Below the pieces are notes generated by a model that worked only from the letters and a program-made list of their open reading frames with translations, did no database searches and was not told the DNA's origin. A stretch of DNA of 64,000 nt, from positions 1 to 64,000 of the forward strand of contig NZ_JBATXG010000032.1 of NCBI RefSeq assembly GCF_049673105.1. The letters are read 5' to 3'. Source of the stretch: Castellaniella sp049673105. Its GTDB lineage: Bacteria; Pseudomonadota; Gammaproteobacteria; Burkholderiales; Burkholderiaceae_B. A program made the position numbers and the translations under genes. Positions 1 through 9,894 of the stretch are shown in pieces. Numbering within the stretch: the stretch's first letter is position 1; each line of letters begins with the position of its first letter.

Positions 1-38
1 GGTATGTGGTGTTGCTGGCCTTGCGCCGCCTGCCATGA
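1..38 (+). CDS. atpI: Probable C-terminal fragment of AtpI (partial)
   Basis: Frame 3 reads YVVLLALRRLP followed by TGA at 36-38, so a hydrophobic segment with a short basic end stops 26 bases before atpB. AtpI, a small membrane protein encoded first in many ATP synthase operons, is expected at this place. Only about eleven codons are visible, so identity rests on position and hydrophobic character, not on a motif. The 5' end lies outside the window. Confidence 0.4.
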   Translation, partial: YVVLLALRRLP

Positions 39-64
39 TTTGATTACGTTTGAAGGGCTTACCG

Positions 65-943
65 ATGACCGACGCAGTAACGACGCCTCAGTCCGAATAC
101 ATTCAACACCATTTGGTGCACCTGAATAACCTCGGGCACAAGCAGGACATCATTGCCAACTTCGGCGTCGTGAACTACGACTCCCTGTTCTGGTCCATCC
201 TGACGGGGGCCATTGTCATCTACTTCCTGTGGCGTGCCGCCCGGCGTGCCACGACCGACGTTCCCGGTCGTTTCCAGATGTCCGTGGAAATGCTGGTGGG
301 CATGGTCTACGAAGAAGCCAAGAACATCGTCCCCAATGAAAAATCCCGCTTGTACGCAGCGCCTCTGGCCCTGACCGTATTCCTGTGGATCACCCTGATG
401 AATACGCTGGACCTGATCCCTGTGGATCTGGTGGGCTGGATCTTCCGCATGGTCGGCCTGGGCGCCGATCATTCCGATCCCCTGTACTATCACCGCATCC
501 TGCCCACCGCCGACCTGAACATCCCCATGGGCATGTCGCTGGGCGTGCTGCTGCTGACTCTGTATTACGGCATCAAAATGAAGCACGTGAGCGGCTTCGT
601 CAAAGAACTCTTCACCGCGCCGTTTCACGCGCATGGTGTGGGCGCCCTGGTGCTGTCCCCGTTCAATCTGCTGCTCAATCTCATCGAATACGTCGCCAAG
701 ACCGTCTCTCTGGGCATGCGGCTGTTCGGCAATATGTATGCGGGCGAACTGCTGTTCATGCTGATCGCCTTGCTGGGGGGGGCCTGGGTGGGGGCGGATG
801 CGACCAGCATCAGCCTGGCATTCGGGCACGTGCTGGCCGGCTCGGCGTGGGCGATCTTCCATATCCTGATCGTGCTGCTGCAGGCATACATCTTCATGAT
901 GCTGACTCTGGTGTATATCGGGTTGGCGCACGAAGGCCACTAA
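65..943 (+). CDS. atpB: ATP synthase Fo subunit a
   Basis: This is the membrane stator subunit of the F1Fo ATP synthase that forms the two proton half-channels against the c-ring. The 292-residue product has several hydrophobic helices and the conserved segment LGMRLFGNMYAGEL, placing the essential arginine at about residue 219. I chose ATG at 65 over an in-frame TTG at 50 because it is the first ATG and the five extra codons are not conserved-looking. It is the first complete gene of the atpBEFHAGDC operon, with a 51-base gap to atpE. Confidence 0.97.
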   Translation: MTDAVTTPQSEYIQHHLVHLNNLGHKQDIIANFGVVNYDSLFWSILTGAIVIYFLWRAARRATTDVPGRFQMSVEMLVGMVYEEAKNIVPNEKSRLYAAPLALTVFLWITLMNTLDLIPVDLVGWIFRMVGLGADHSDPLYYHRILPTADLNIPMGMSLGVLLLTLYYGIKMKHVSGFVKELFTAPFHAHGVGALVLSPFNLLLNLIEYVAKTVSLGMRLFGNMYAGELLFMLIALLGGAWVGADATSISLAFGHVLAGSAWAIFHILIVLLQAYIFMMLTLVYIGLAHEGH

Positions 944-994
944 TTTCTGATTTTGTTTTCTGACTAAACAACGTTTACTTACCAAGGAGTTGTT

Positions 995-1237
995 ATGACC
1001 AACGTTGCATTCGTTGCTCTGGCTTGCGGTTTGATCATCGGTCTGGGCGCCATCGGTGCTTGCATCGGTATCGGCCTGATGGGTGGCAAATACCTCGAAG
1101 CCTCCGCACGCCAGCCCGAACTGATGAACACCCTGCAAACCAAGATGTTCCTGTTGGTTGGTCTGATTGACGCCGCCTTCCTGATCGGCGTGGGTCTGGC
1201 CATGCTGTTCGCGTTCGCCAACCCGTTCGTCGGCTGA
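995..1237 (+). CDS. atpE: ATP synthase Fo subunit c
   Basis: This is the c-ring proteolipid that carries protons through the membrane. The 80-residue protein has two hydrophobic helices joined by a polar loop (ASARQPE), with the ion-binding carboxylate Asp59 in helix 2 (VGLIDAAFLIG). The single Asp and the lack of an obvious sodium-site signature suggest a proton-coupled enzyme. A strong ribosome binding site (AAGGAG) lies about 7 bases before the ATG, consistent with the high copy number of this subunit. Confidence 0.98.
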   Translation: MTNVAFVALACGLIIGLGAIGACIGIGLMGGKYLEASARQPELMNTLQTKMFLLVGLIDAAFLIGVGLAMLFAFANPFVG

Positions 1238-1360
1238 TCGCGCAGGCCTGCCTGGGCAGGCCAGGGGCTGAGCCGACCACTGTTTCAGAGGGCGGGCAGC
1301 CAGGTTTGGTGCCTTGTGGGTTCGCCACAAGGCACGAGTGGGTAAATTAGGGAAACGACC

Positions 1361-1831
1361 GTGAATTTAAACGCGACTCTCTTTTTCCAGATGATCGTGT
1401 TTTTCGTTCTGGGCTGGTTTACGATGAAATTCATCTGGCCGCCCCTGACGAAGGCAATCGATGATCGTCGCCAGAAAATCGCCGACGGTCTGGCTGCCGC
1501 CGAAAAGGGCAAGGCTGATCTCGCCCAGGCGCAGGCTCGTGTCAGCCTGATCGAAGCGGCATCCAAAACGGACAATCATGCCCGTTTGGCCGAAGCTGAA
1601 AAGCAGGCAGCCATGCTGATTGACGAAGCCCGCCGCGAAGCGGAAGCCGAAAAGGCCCGCATCGTTGCTCAGGCTCGGCAGGATGCGGCCCAAGAAGCGC
1701 AGCGCGCACGTGAAACTTTGCGTGCTGAAGTCGCCGCGCTGGCTGTGCAGGGTGCTGAACAGATCCTGCGCCGCGAAGTCGACGCCAAGGCGCATGCTGA
1801 TCTGCTGGATCAGCTCCAGGCACAACTCTGA
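1361..1831 (+). CDS. atpF: ATP synthase Fo subunit b
   Basis: This is the peripheral stalk subunit that holds F1 still against the rotating c-ring. The 156-residue product has one N-terminal membrane helix (about residues 5-25) followed by a long, charged, alanine-rich coiled coil, the normal architecture and length for subunit b. Translation starts at a GTG at 1361, preceded by AGGGA. A 123-base gap separates it from atpE; atpH begins 12 bases after its stop. Confidence 0.97.
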   Translation: MNLNATLFFQMIVFFVLGWFTMKFIWPPLTKAIDDRRQKIADGLAAAEKGKADLAQAQARVSLIEAASKTDNHARLAEAEKQAAMLIDEARREAEAEKARIVAQARQDAAQEAQRARETLRAEVAALAVQGAEQILRREVDAKAHADLLDQLQAQL

Positions 1832-1843
1832 TCGGGGCGGGTC

Positions 1844-2383
1844 ATGGCTGAACTATCTACAATCGCGCGGCCTTACGCCGAAGCCCTGTTCGAGGCTGTG
1901 CGCAACGACGCGCAGGGTCTTGAATCATGGTCTGGCGTGCTGTCCCTGCTGGCACAGGTTTCCAGCCTGCCCGATGTGCTGGAAACCCTGGGCGATCCGC
2001 GCCTGAACAATGCACAACGCGTTCAGCTGCTGACCAGTCTGGTGCCCCAGCAGTTGCCGCCTCAGGCCGCCAATCTGGTGGAGCTGGTCGTCGAAAACGG
2101 CCGGGTCCAGGTGCTGCCGCAGGTGGCGGAACAATTCGAACTCTTGCGTAACCGGGTCGAAGGCACGGCCTTGGCCCGGATTACCAGCGCCTTCCCGCTG
2201 GATGATGCGCAGGTGTCCAGTCTGCTGCAGGGTCTGGAGCGCAAGTTCGGCCTCAAACTCAAGTCGCAGGTGACGGTTGATCCGGAACTGATCGGCGGGG
2301 TGCGCGTCGCCGTCGGCGATCATGTGCTTGACACTTCCGTGCAGGCCCGTCTGGCCAGTCTGCGCGATACGCTGGCCGCATGA
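1844..2383 (+). CDS. atpH: ATP synthase F1 subunit delta
   Basis: The delta subunit caps the F1 head and joins it to the b stalk. The 179-residue protein begins with the family-typical STIARPYAEALFEA segment and has the conserved C-terminal region with DPELIGGVRVAVGDHVLDTSVQARL. It sits between atpF and atpA as in other proteobacterial operons. Nothing unusual was noticed. Confidence 0.97.
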   Translation: MAELSTIARPYAEALFEAVRNDAQGLESWSGVLSLLAQVSSLPDVLETLGDPRLNNAQRVQLLTSLVPQQLPPQAANLVELVVENGRVQVLPQVAEQFELLRNRVEGTALARITSAFPLDDAQVSSLLQGLERKFGLKLKSQVTVDPELIGGVRVAVGDHVLDTSVQARLASLRDTLAA

Positions 2384-2419
2384 CGGCGGGCCACACAACA
2401 GGATTCCAGGAGTCTTACC

Positions 2420-3961
<1,542 letters not shown>

Positions 3962-4013
3962 GTTGCATCCGGGGCGCTGACAGGCGCCCTGGTCAGCCCA
4001 AGGAAATAGTGGA

Positions 4014-4913
4014 ATGGCCGGAATCAAGGAAATTCGAACCAAGATCAAGAGCGTGCAAAACACGAGCAAGATCACCAAGGCGATGGAAATGGTCGCCGCA
4101 TCGAAAATGCGCAAAGCGCAGGATCGCATGCGGGCTGGTCGTCCCTACGCCACCAAGGTCCGTGCGATTGCCGCGCACCTGATGCAGGCGAACCCGGACT
4201 ACACCCACCCGTACATGGTGGAACGTCCGAAGCTGTCGGCTGTCGGCGTCGTGCTGGTCACGACCGACAAAGGTCTGTGCGGCGGTTTGAATACCAACAT
4301 CTCGCGCCTGGCATTGGCGCGAATCAAGGAATTCGAACAGCAAGGCGTGCGCGTCCAGGCGACAGCGCTGGGCTCCAAGGGCCTGAGCCTGCTCAATCGG
4401 GTGGGCGTCAACGTGGTGTCTTCGGAAGTCCAGCTGGGCGATGCTCCCAACCTGGAACGGCTGATCGGCGCCATCAAGGCCCAGATCGATGACTTCATCG
4501 ATGGCAAGGTCGACGCGGTTTATCTGGCGACCAGCCGCTTCATCAACACGATGAAGCAGGACCCCAGTTTCATCCGTCTGTTGCCGCTGCCTTCGGGGCT
4601 GAGCGATCCGTTCCAGGCGGGCGAACAAGAAGACGACTCGCTGGATACGCAGTACGGTTGGGATTACCTGTACGAGCCGGATTCCCAGACTGTCATCGAC
4701 GATCTGCTGATGCGATATGTCGAAGGCTTGGTGTACCAGGCCGTGGCGGAAAACATGGCGAGCGAGCAGTCTGCGCGGATGGTAGCCATGAAAGCGGCCT
4801 CCGACAACGCCAAGAAAGTCATCGGCGACCTCCAGCTGGTCTACAACAAGACCCGTCAGGCGGCCATCACCAAGGAAATTTCGGAAATCGTGGGCGGCGC
4901 TGCGGCGGTCTGA
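4014..4913 (+). CDS. atpG: ATP synthase F1 subunit gamma
   Basis: This is the rotating central shaft of F1. The 299-residue protein starts with MAGIKEIRTKIKSVQNTSKI, the conserved N-terminal coiled-coil helix. It ends with the matching C-terminal helix (ARMVAMKAASDNAKK, then TRQAAITKEISEIVGGAAAV). The central region includes the conserved TTDKGLCGGLN. AAGGAAA precedes the ATG at a suitable distance. Confidence 0.98.
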   Translation: MAGIKEIRTKIKSVQNTSKITKAMEMVAASKMRKAQDRMRAGRPYATKVRAIAAHLMQANPDYTHPYMVERPKLSAVGVVLVTTDKGLCGGLNTNISRLALARIKEFEQQGVRVQATALGSKGLSLLNRVGVNVVSSEVQLGDAPNLERLIGAIKAQIDDFIDGKVDAVYLATSRFINTMKQDPSFIRLLPLPSGLSDPFQAGEQEDDSLDTQYGWDYLYEPDSQTVIDDLLMRYVEGLVYQAVAENMASEQSARMVAMKAASDNAKKVIGDLQLVYNKTRQAAITKEISEIVGGAAAV

Positions 4914-4955
4914 TCGACGCACGCCAGGTCAACCCCAGAATCTATAGGACTAAAC

Positions 4956-6377
4956 ATGAGCAACGGTACTATCGTTCAGTGCATCGGCGCAGTGGTGGAC
5001 ATTCAGTTCCCCCGCGACAGCATCCCCAACATCTACGACGCGCTCACCTTGACTGACGAGTCCTCCGCTTTCGCGGAAAAAGGTCTGACGTTCGAAGTCC
5101 AGCAGCAGCTGGGCGACGGCGTGGTGCGCACCATTGCCATGGGTTCGTCCGACGGCCTGCGCCGCGGCATGTCCGTGGCCGGCACCGGCGCCCCGATTTC
5201 GGTGCCGGTCGGCCAGGGCACCCTGGGCCGCATCATGGACGTGCTGGGCCGCCCCATCGACGAGCGCGGCGCCATCCAGTCCGATGAAAAGCGCGCCATT
5301 CACCAGCCGGCCCCGAAATTCGACGAACTGTCGCCCTCGGTGGAACTGCTGGAAACCGGCATCAAGGTCATCGATTTGGTCTGCCCGTTCGCCAAGGGCG
5401 GCAAGGTCGGCCTGTTCGGCGGTGCCGGCGTGGGCAAGACCGTGAACATGCTGGAACTGATCAACAACATCGCCAAGGCCCACAGCGGTCTGTCGGTGTT
5501 CGCCGGCGTGGGTGAACGCACCCGCGAAGGCAACGACTTCTATCACGAAATGTCGGATGCCGGCGTCATCAAGCTCGACAACCTGGCCGAATCCAAGGTC
5601 GCCATGGTGTTCGGTCAGATGAACGAGCCTCCCGGCAACCGTCTGCGCGTGGCGCTGTCCGGTCTGACGATGGCGGAATCCTTCCGCGACGAAGGCCGCG
5701 ACGTGCTGTTCTTCGTGGACAACATCTACCGCTATACGCTGGCCGGTACCGAAGTGTCCGCTCTGCTGGGCCGTATGCCTTCCGCCGTGGGCTATCAGCC
5801 GACGCTGGCCGAGGAAATGGGCAAACTGCAGGAACGGATCACGTCCACCAAGACCGGTTCCATCACGTCCATCCAGGCCGTGTATGTGCCTGCCGATGAC
5901 TTGACCGACCCGTCGCCTGCCACGACCTTCCTGCACCTGGACTCGACCGTGGTGCTGTCGCGTGACATCGCCGCCCTGGGTATCTACCCGGCCGTCGACC
6001 CGCTGGATTCCACCAGCCGTCAGCTGGATCCGCAGATCGTGGGCGAGGAACACTACAACATCGCCCGTGGTGTACAGCAGACGCTGCAGCGCTACAAGGA
6101 ACTGCGTGACATTATCGCGATTCTGGGTATGGACGAGCTGTCTCCCGAAGACAAGCAGGCTGTGGCCCGCGCTCGTAAGATCCAGCGTTTCCTGTCGCAG
6201 CCTTTCCACGTGGCCGAGGTCTTCACGGGTTCGCCGGGTAAATACGTGCCGCTGACCGAAACCCTGCGCGGCTTCAAGATGATTGTCGACGGCGAGTGCG
6301 ATGCGCTGCCGGAACAGGCCTTCTACATGGTGGGCGGCATCGACGAGGCCTTTGAAAAGGCCAAAACCCTCCAATAA
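4956..6377 (+). CDS. atpD: ATP synthase F1 subunit beta (catalytic)
   Basis: This is the catalytic subunit that makes or hydrolyses ATP. The 473-residue product carries Walker A GGAGVGKT at residues 155-162, the catalytic GERTREGNDFYHEM segment and the Walker B region DVLFFVDNIYRYTLAGTEVSALLGR. One position differs from the very common VDNIFR (here VDNIYR), a conservative Phe to Tyr change. It precedes atpC by nine bases. Confidence 0.99.
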   Translation: MSNGTIVQCIGAVVDIQFPRDSIPNIYDALTLTDESSAFAEKGLTFEVQQQLGDGVVRTIAMGSSDGLRRGMSVAGTGAPISVPVGQGTLGRIMDVLGRPIDERGAIQSDEKRAIHQPAPKFDELSPSVELLETGIKVIDLVCPFAKGGKVGLFGGAGVGKTVNMLELINNIAKAHSGLSVFAGVGERTREGNDFYHEMSDAGVIKLDNLAESKVAMVFGQMNEPPGNRLRVALSGLTMAESFRDEGRDVLFFVDNIYRYTLAGTEVSALLGRMPSAVGYQPTLAEEMGKLQERITSTKTGSITSIQAVYVPADDLTDPSPATTFLHLDSTVVLSRDIAALGIYPAVDPLDSTSRQLDPQIVGEEHYNIARGVQQTLQRYKELRDIIAILGMDELSPEDKQAVARARKIQRFLSQPFHVAEVFTGSPGKYVPLTETLRGFKMIVDGECDALPEQAFYMVGGIDEAFEKAKTLQ

Positions 6378-6386
6378 GGATTGCAC

Positions 6387-6812
6387 ATGGCGACTCTTCA
6401 CATCGAAGTGGTCAGTGCGGAGGCCTCGATTTATTCGGGCGAGGCAACGTTCGTTGCCCTGCCCGGAGAATCCGGCGACCTCGGCATCTTGCCGGGGCAT
6501 ACTCCCCTGATTTCACGCATCCGTCCGGGTACGCTGAAGATCAAGCGTGACGACGGCACGGAAGAAAACATCTTCGTAGCCGGCGGCATTCTGGAAGTTC
6601 AGCCGAATTCGGTGACGGTGCTGTCCGATACGGCAATCCGTGCTGCGGATCTGGACGAGGCCAAGGCAGTCAAGGCGCGTGAGCGCGCCGAGGAAGCCCT
6701 GCGCAACACGAAGGACAAGGCCGACATGGCTGTCGTGGAAGCCGAACTGGCGATGCTGGCTGCTCAGGCTGCCGCCGCTCGGAAATTCAGCCAGAAACGG
6801 ACGTCGCACTGA
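6387..6812 (+). CDS. atpC: ATP synthase F1 subunit epsilon
   Basis: Epsilon couples the central stalk to the c-ring and can inhibit ATP hydrolysis through its C-terminal helices. The 141-residue product has the N-terminal beta-sandwich (GEATFVALPGESGDLGILPGHTPL) and a charged helical C-terminus. I chose ATG at 6387, preceded by AAGGA that overlaps the atpD stop, rather than the in-frame TTG at 6381. It is the last gene of the operon. Confidence 0.97.
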   Translation: MATLHIEVVSAEASIYSGEATFVALPGESGDLGILPGHTPLISRIRPGTLKIKRDDGTEENIFVAGGILEVQPNSVTVLSDTAIRAADLDEAKAVKARERAEEALRNTKDKADMAVVEAELAMLAAQAAAARKFSQKRTSH

Positions 6813-6835
6813 TCGATTGTTGATCGGTTGTGATG

Positions 6836-6867
6836 AAAAAGGGGTGCTCTTTGGGGCGCCCCTTTTT
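6836..6867 (+). terminator. Rho-independent terminator of the atp operon
   Basis: A 12-bp stem (AAAAAGGGGTGC paired with GCGCCCCTTTTT, one G-U pair) encloses an 8-base loop and ends in a T run, 23 bases after the atpC stop. The A and T runs make it potentially bidirectional, but the gene on the other side is also read towards it and ends at 7025. Confidence 0.9.
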
Positions 6868-6951
6868 GCGTTTGGGGTTTGGTTTTTTGCGGGCTGTGTT
6901 TGCTTCATGCGCAGGGGTGCGGGAAGGGCTGCCGGTGTGCCCCAGACGGCG

Positions 6952-6970
6952 GTCCGGCCTTTGGCCGGAC
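6952..6970 (-). terminator. Hairpin downstream of the amino acid permease
   Basis: A perfect 8-bp inverted repeat GTCCGGCC-ttt-GGCCGGAC lies 54 bases past the permease stop on the minus strand. There is no T tract, so it could be a weak or Rho-assisted stop, or only an mRNA 3' end stabiliser. Confidence 0.35.
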
Positions 6971-6998
6971 TTCCCGGATCTTCTTCGTCAGAGCGGGC

Positions 6999-7039
6999 GG
7001 CGGGCGAACTCGTCGCTTCGCTCCTCAGACACGCCCGCC
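6999..7039. repeat. REP-like imperfect palindrome
   Basis: The arms GGCGGGCG (6999-7006) and CGCCCGCC (7032-7039) enclose a 25-base core with repeated CTCGTCGC/CTTCGCTC words. This layout resembles the short palindromic repeats scattered through many proteobacterial genomes. It overlaps the last codons of the permease. I saw no second copy in this window, so repeat status is inferred from form alone. Confidence 0.35.
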
Positions 7040-8485
7040 GACTTCCCCCGCTCTCCCTTCAGAAGCATCCGGCGCCGTCCGACTGGGCGCGCCGGCAGTC
7101 CTTCCCGCACCGCTGGGGTGGTTCAGGCTGGTGCGCAAGCGATATCCCACATACAGCACCAGCAGCCACACCGGCAGCACATAGACTGCCAGTCGGGTGC
7201 TGTCCAGCTGCGTCATCAGCGCGACCAGGCCGACCAGAAACGCCGCGCACAGATAGTTCACCCAAGGGAAGCCAGGCGCCAGGAAATGCAGTTCTGCCGT
7301 GTTGTGCGCCCGTCGAAACCGTAAGTGCACCAGTACGATCATCATCCAGGTGGTCGCGGCTGCCGCAGTGGCCACCGCCATGATCCGCATGAATGCGCCT
7401 TCCGGCACCAGGAAATTGATCACCACGATCACCAGCGTGCAGGCCGAGGAAAACAGGACGCCCACCCACGGCACGTGTTTGGCGCTTAGCCGCAGGAAGA
7501 TGCGCGGGGCATTGCCCTGTTGCGCCAGGCTGTAGAGCATCCGGCCATTGCTGTACATGCCGCTGTTGTAGACCGAAATCGCGGCGGTCAGCACCACCAG
7601 ATTCAGAATGTGGGGCGCCGCCGGGATACCCAGGTTCGAGAATATCAGCACGAAAGGGCTGCCCTGATCGCCGATATGGTTCCAGGGATACAGAATCACC
7701 AGCACCGTCAGTGCGCCCACGTAGAACAGCAGAATGCGCCACAGTACCTGATTGATGGCCTTGGGGATGCTGCGTCGCGGGTCGTCGGCTTCGCCGGCGG
7801 TGATGCCGATCAGCTCGGTGCCGCCAAAGGAAAACATCACCACCACCAGCGACAGCAGCAAGCCGTGGATGCCGTTGGGCAGGAAGCCGCCGTGGATCCA
7901 TAGATTGCTCAGGCCACTGGCTTGCTGATCGCGACCCAGGAGAATCAGCACCAGCCCCAGGACGATCATGCCGATGATGGCCGCGATCTTGATGAAGGCT
8001 AGCCAGAATTCGCTTTCGCCGTACAGGCGGACGTTCAGCAGGTTCAGGGCGGTGATGCTCAGCAGCACGATCAGGGCGCTGGCCCAGGCGGGGAAATCCG
8101 GCAGCCAGTAGTTGACGTAAATGCCGACGACCGACAGTTCGGCCATGCTGACCAGCACATAGAGCAGCCAATAGTTCCAGCCCGACAGAAAGCCCGCGAA
8201 GCCGCCCCAATAGCGGTAGGCGAAATGGCTGAAGGCGCCGGAAACGGGTTCCTGGGTGGACATTTCTCCCAGCATGCGCATGATCAGGTAGATCATCAGC
8301 CCGCCGATCAGGTAAGACAGGATGATGCCGGGGCCGACCATCTGGATGGAGGCCGCCGAGCCGTAGAACAGGCCGGTGCCGATGGCGCCCCCCAACGCGA
8401 TCATCTGGATGTGGCGGTTTTTCAGGGATCTCGCCAGGGTGGCGGGGGCTGGGTCAGCGTGGGGTGTCGAGTGAGGGTCAGGCAT
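7025..8485 (-). CDS. Amino acid permease, APC family (AroP/PheP/LysP-like)
   Basis: This is a probable inner-membrane proton-coupled amino acid importer. It has about twelve hydrophobic segments and begins the membrane region with the family signature LKNRHIQMIALGGAIGTGLFYGSA. It also carries PVSGAFSHFAYRYWGGFAGF and the TM6 region FSFGGTELIGITAGEADDPRRSIPKAI, hallmarks of the AAT branch that contains AroP, PheP, GabP and ProY. I chose ATG at 8485 (MPDPHSTPHA, 486 residues), giving a short cytosolic tail before the first helix; in-frame starts exist further upstream up to 8560. The substrate cannot be decided from sequence. The far C-terminus is encoded partly by a REP-like repeat. Confidence 0.9.
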   Translation of the reverse strand: MPDPHSTPHADPAPATLARSLKNRHIQMIALGGAIGTGLFYGSAASIQMVGPGIILSYLIGGLMIYLIMRMLGEMSTQEPVSGAFSHFAYRYWGGFAGFLSGWNYWLLYVLVSMAELSVVGIYVNYWLPDFPAWASALIVLLSITALNLLNVRLYGESEFWLAFIKIAAIIGMIVLGLVLILLGRDQQASGLSNLWIHGGFLPNGIHGLLLSLVVVMFSFGGTELIGITAGEADDPRRSIPKAINQVLWRILLFYVGALTVLVILYPWNHIGDQGSPFVLIFSNLGIPAAPHILNLVVLTAAISVYNSGMYSNGRMLYSLAQQGNAPRIFLRLSAKHVPWVGVLFSSACTLVIVVINFLVPEGAFMRIMAVATAAAATTWMMIVLVHLRFRRAHNTAELHFLAPGFPWVNYLCAAFLVGLVALMTQLDSTRLAVYVLPVWLLVLYVGYRLRTSLNHPSGAGRTAGAPSRTAPDASEGRAGEVGGRV

Positions 8486-8581
8486 GGGACGGCACATCAG
8501 GGGCAAGCGGTTCATGGGGAAGAACATCGCACGGGGCGCAGCAGGTGCGCGCTCGGGCAATGGAGCGTGTATTCGTCGGGT

Positions 8582-9055
8582 TCAGGCGGCGCCCAGCGCG
8601 TCTGCAATGGCATGGCGTAGGGCGGGAACGCGGGCGCGGATCTCGTCCACCTGCTGCCGCCAGACCGCCAAGCGGTCTGGGTTCTGACTGGCTGAGGCCC
8701 AGATGGCATCCGGGAAGCACGGGTCCGCGCGCCAGCGGGGAATCAGGTGCCAGTGCAGATGCGGCACCTGATTGCCCAGGCTGGCCAGGTTGATCTTGTC
8801 GGGTTGCAGGATGCGGCGCTGCAGGGACTCGATCTGGTAGACCGTCTGCATCAGGCGGTCGCGTTCGGCGGCTGACAGGTCGGTCATTTCGGCGGCATGG
8901 GTGCGCCAGATGACGCGGATATAGCCTGGGAACGGGCTGTCGCCCACGTGGATCACGCGTTGTTGCGCGTCTTCCCATAGGATATTGGCGGGCGCGGGGC
9001 CGCAGAGCGGGCAGGCGGGATCGGGCTGGGTCAGGGCAGGCGTCATGGTGTGCAT
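8582..9055 (-). CDS. HIT family nucleotide-binding protein
   Basis: This is a histidine-triad superfamily protein, probably a nucleotide hydrolase or transferase acting on a small adenylated substrate. The active-site triad H-L-H-W-H falls at residues 99-103 (VPHLHWHLIPR). An N-terminal CPLC pair (15-18) may bind zinc, as in some HIT proteins. The length of 157 residues is normal. It lies 41 bases after trpC on the same strand, so it may be co-transcribed with trpGDC. Substrate unknown. Confidence 0.9.
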   Translation of the reverse strand: MHTMTPALTQPDPACPLCGPAPANILWEDAQQRVIHVGDSPFPGYIRVIWRTHAAEMTDLSAAERDRLMQTVYQIESLQRRILQPDKINLASLGNQVPHLHWHLIPRWRADPCFPDAIWASASQNPDRLAVWRQQVDEIRARVPALRHAIADALGAA

Positions 9056-9096
9056 CGGGGGGGCAGAGGGGGAACCGGCGGGCGCCGGAGCACGCC

Positions 9097-9894
9097 TTAG
9101 GGCCGTTTGAAAAACAGCTCGTGCAAAGCGGTGCCGGGGTCTTCGGCCCGCATGAAGGCCTCGCCCACCAGAAAGGCCTGGACGCCGTGTTCGCGCATCG
9201 TGTCGACGTCCGCTGGTTGCAGGATGCCGCTTTCGGTGACGACGCGCTTGCCTTCGGGCAGGTCTTTCAGCATGGCCAGCGTGGTGTCCAGGCTGGTGTG
9301 AAAGGTGCGCAGGTTGCGGTTGTTGATGCCCAGCAGCGGTGTTTGCAGCGTCAGGGCGGCGTCCAATTCGTTGCGGTCGTGGATTTCGACCAGGACATCC
9401 ATGCCCAGTTCGATGGCGACGGCTTCCAGGTCACGCATCTGGGCGGCTTCCAGGGCGGCGGCGATCAGCAGCACGCAGTCGGCGCCCAGCGCGCGGGCGT
9501 GGATGACCTGATAGGGATCGATCAGGAAGTCTTTGCGCAGAACCGGCAGGCTGCAGGCGGCGCGGGCCTGGCGCAGGTGATCGTAGCCGCCCTGGAAATA
9601 CTGCACGTCGGTCAGGACCGACAGGCACGCGGCGCCGTGGCACGCATAGCTGGCCGCGATCTCGCTGGGATGGAAGTCGGCGCGGATCACGCCTTTGGAC
9701 GGGGATGCTTTTTTGATTTCGGCGATCACGGCGGGCTTGCCCTGGGCGATCTTGTCTTCGATGGCGCGAACGAAGCCCCGGATATCCTTGCGGCTGCGGG
9801 CTTCGCGCAGCAGTTCGGACTCGCTGCGCATCTGCCGGGCCGTGGCGACTTCGATGCGCTTGGTGTCCAGGATCTGTTTGAGAATGTCGCTCAT
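9097..9894 (-). CDS. trpC: Indole-3-glycerol phosphate synthase
   Basis: The enzyme converts carboxyphenylamino-deoxyribulose phosphate into indole-3-glycerol phosphate in tryptophan synthesis. The 265-residue TIM-barrel protein shows AEIKKASPSKG with its catalytic lysines, VLTDVQYFQGG, PVLRKDFLIDPYQ, LLGINNRNLRTF and VVTESGI. It is monofunctional; no TrpF domain is fused. ATG at 9894 overlaps the trpD stop by 4 bases (ATGA), implying translational coupling. Confidence 0.98.
   Translation of the reverse strand: MSDILKQILDTKRIEVATARQMRSESELLREARSRKDIRGFVRAIEDKIAQGKPAVIAEIKKASPSKGVIRADFHPSEIAASYACHGAACLSVLTDVQYFQGGYDHLRQARAACSLPVLRKDFLIDPYQVIHARALGADCVLLIAAALEAAQMRDLEAVAIELGMDVLVEIHDRNELDAALTLQTPLLGINNRNLRTFHTSLDTTLAMLKDLPEGKRVVTESGILQPADVDTMREHGVQAFLVGEAFMRAEDPGTALHELFFKRP

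Noticed and set aside
995..1237. Sodium-coupled ATP synthase
   Set aside because: Subunit c has a single conserved Asp in helix 2 and I see no clear sodium-binding signature, so a proton enzyme is the simpler reading.
9073..9086. CCGGCG-gg-CGCCGG palindrome between the HIT gene and trpC
   Set aside because: The stem is six base pairs with a two-base loop and no T tract, expected by chance in GC-rich DNA.
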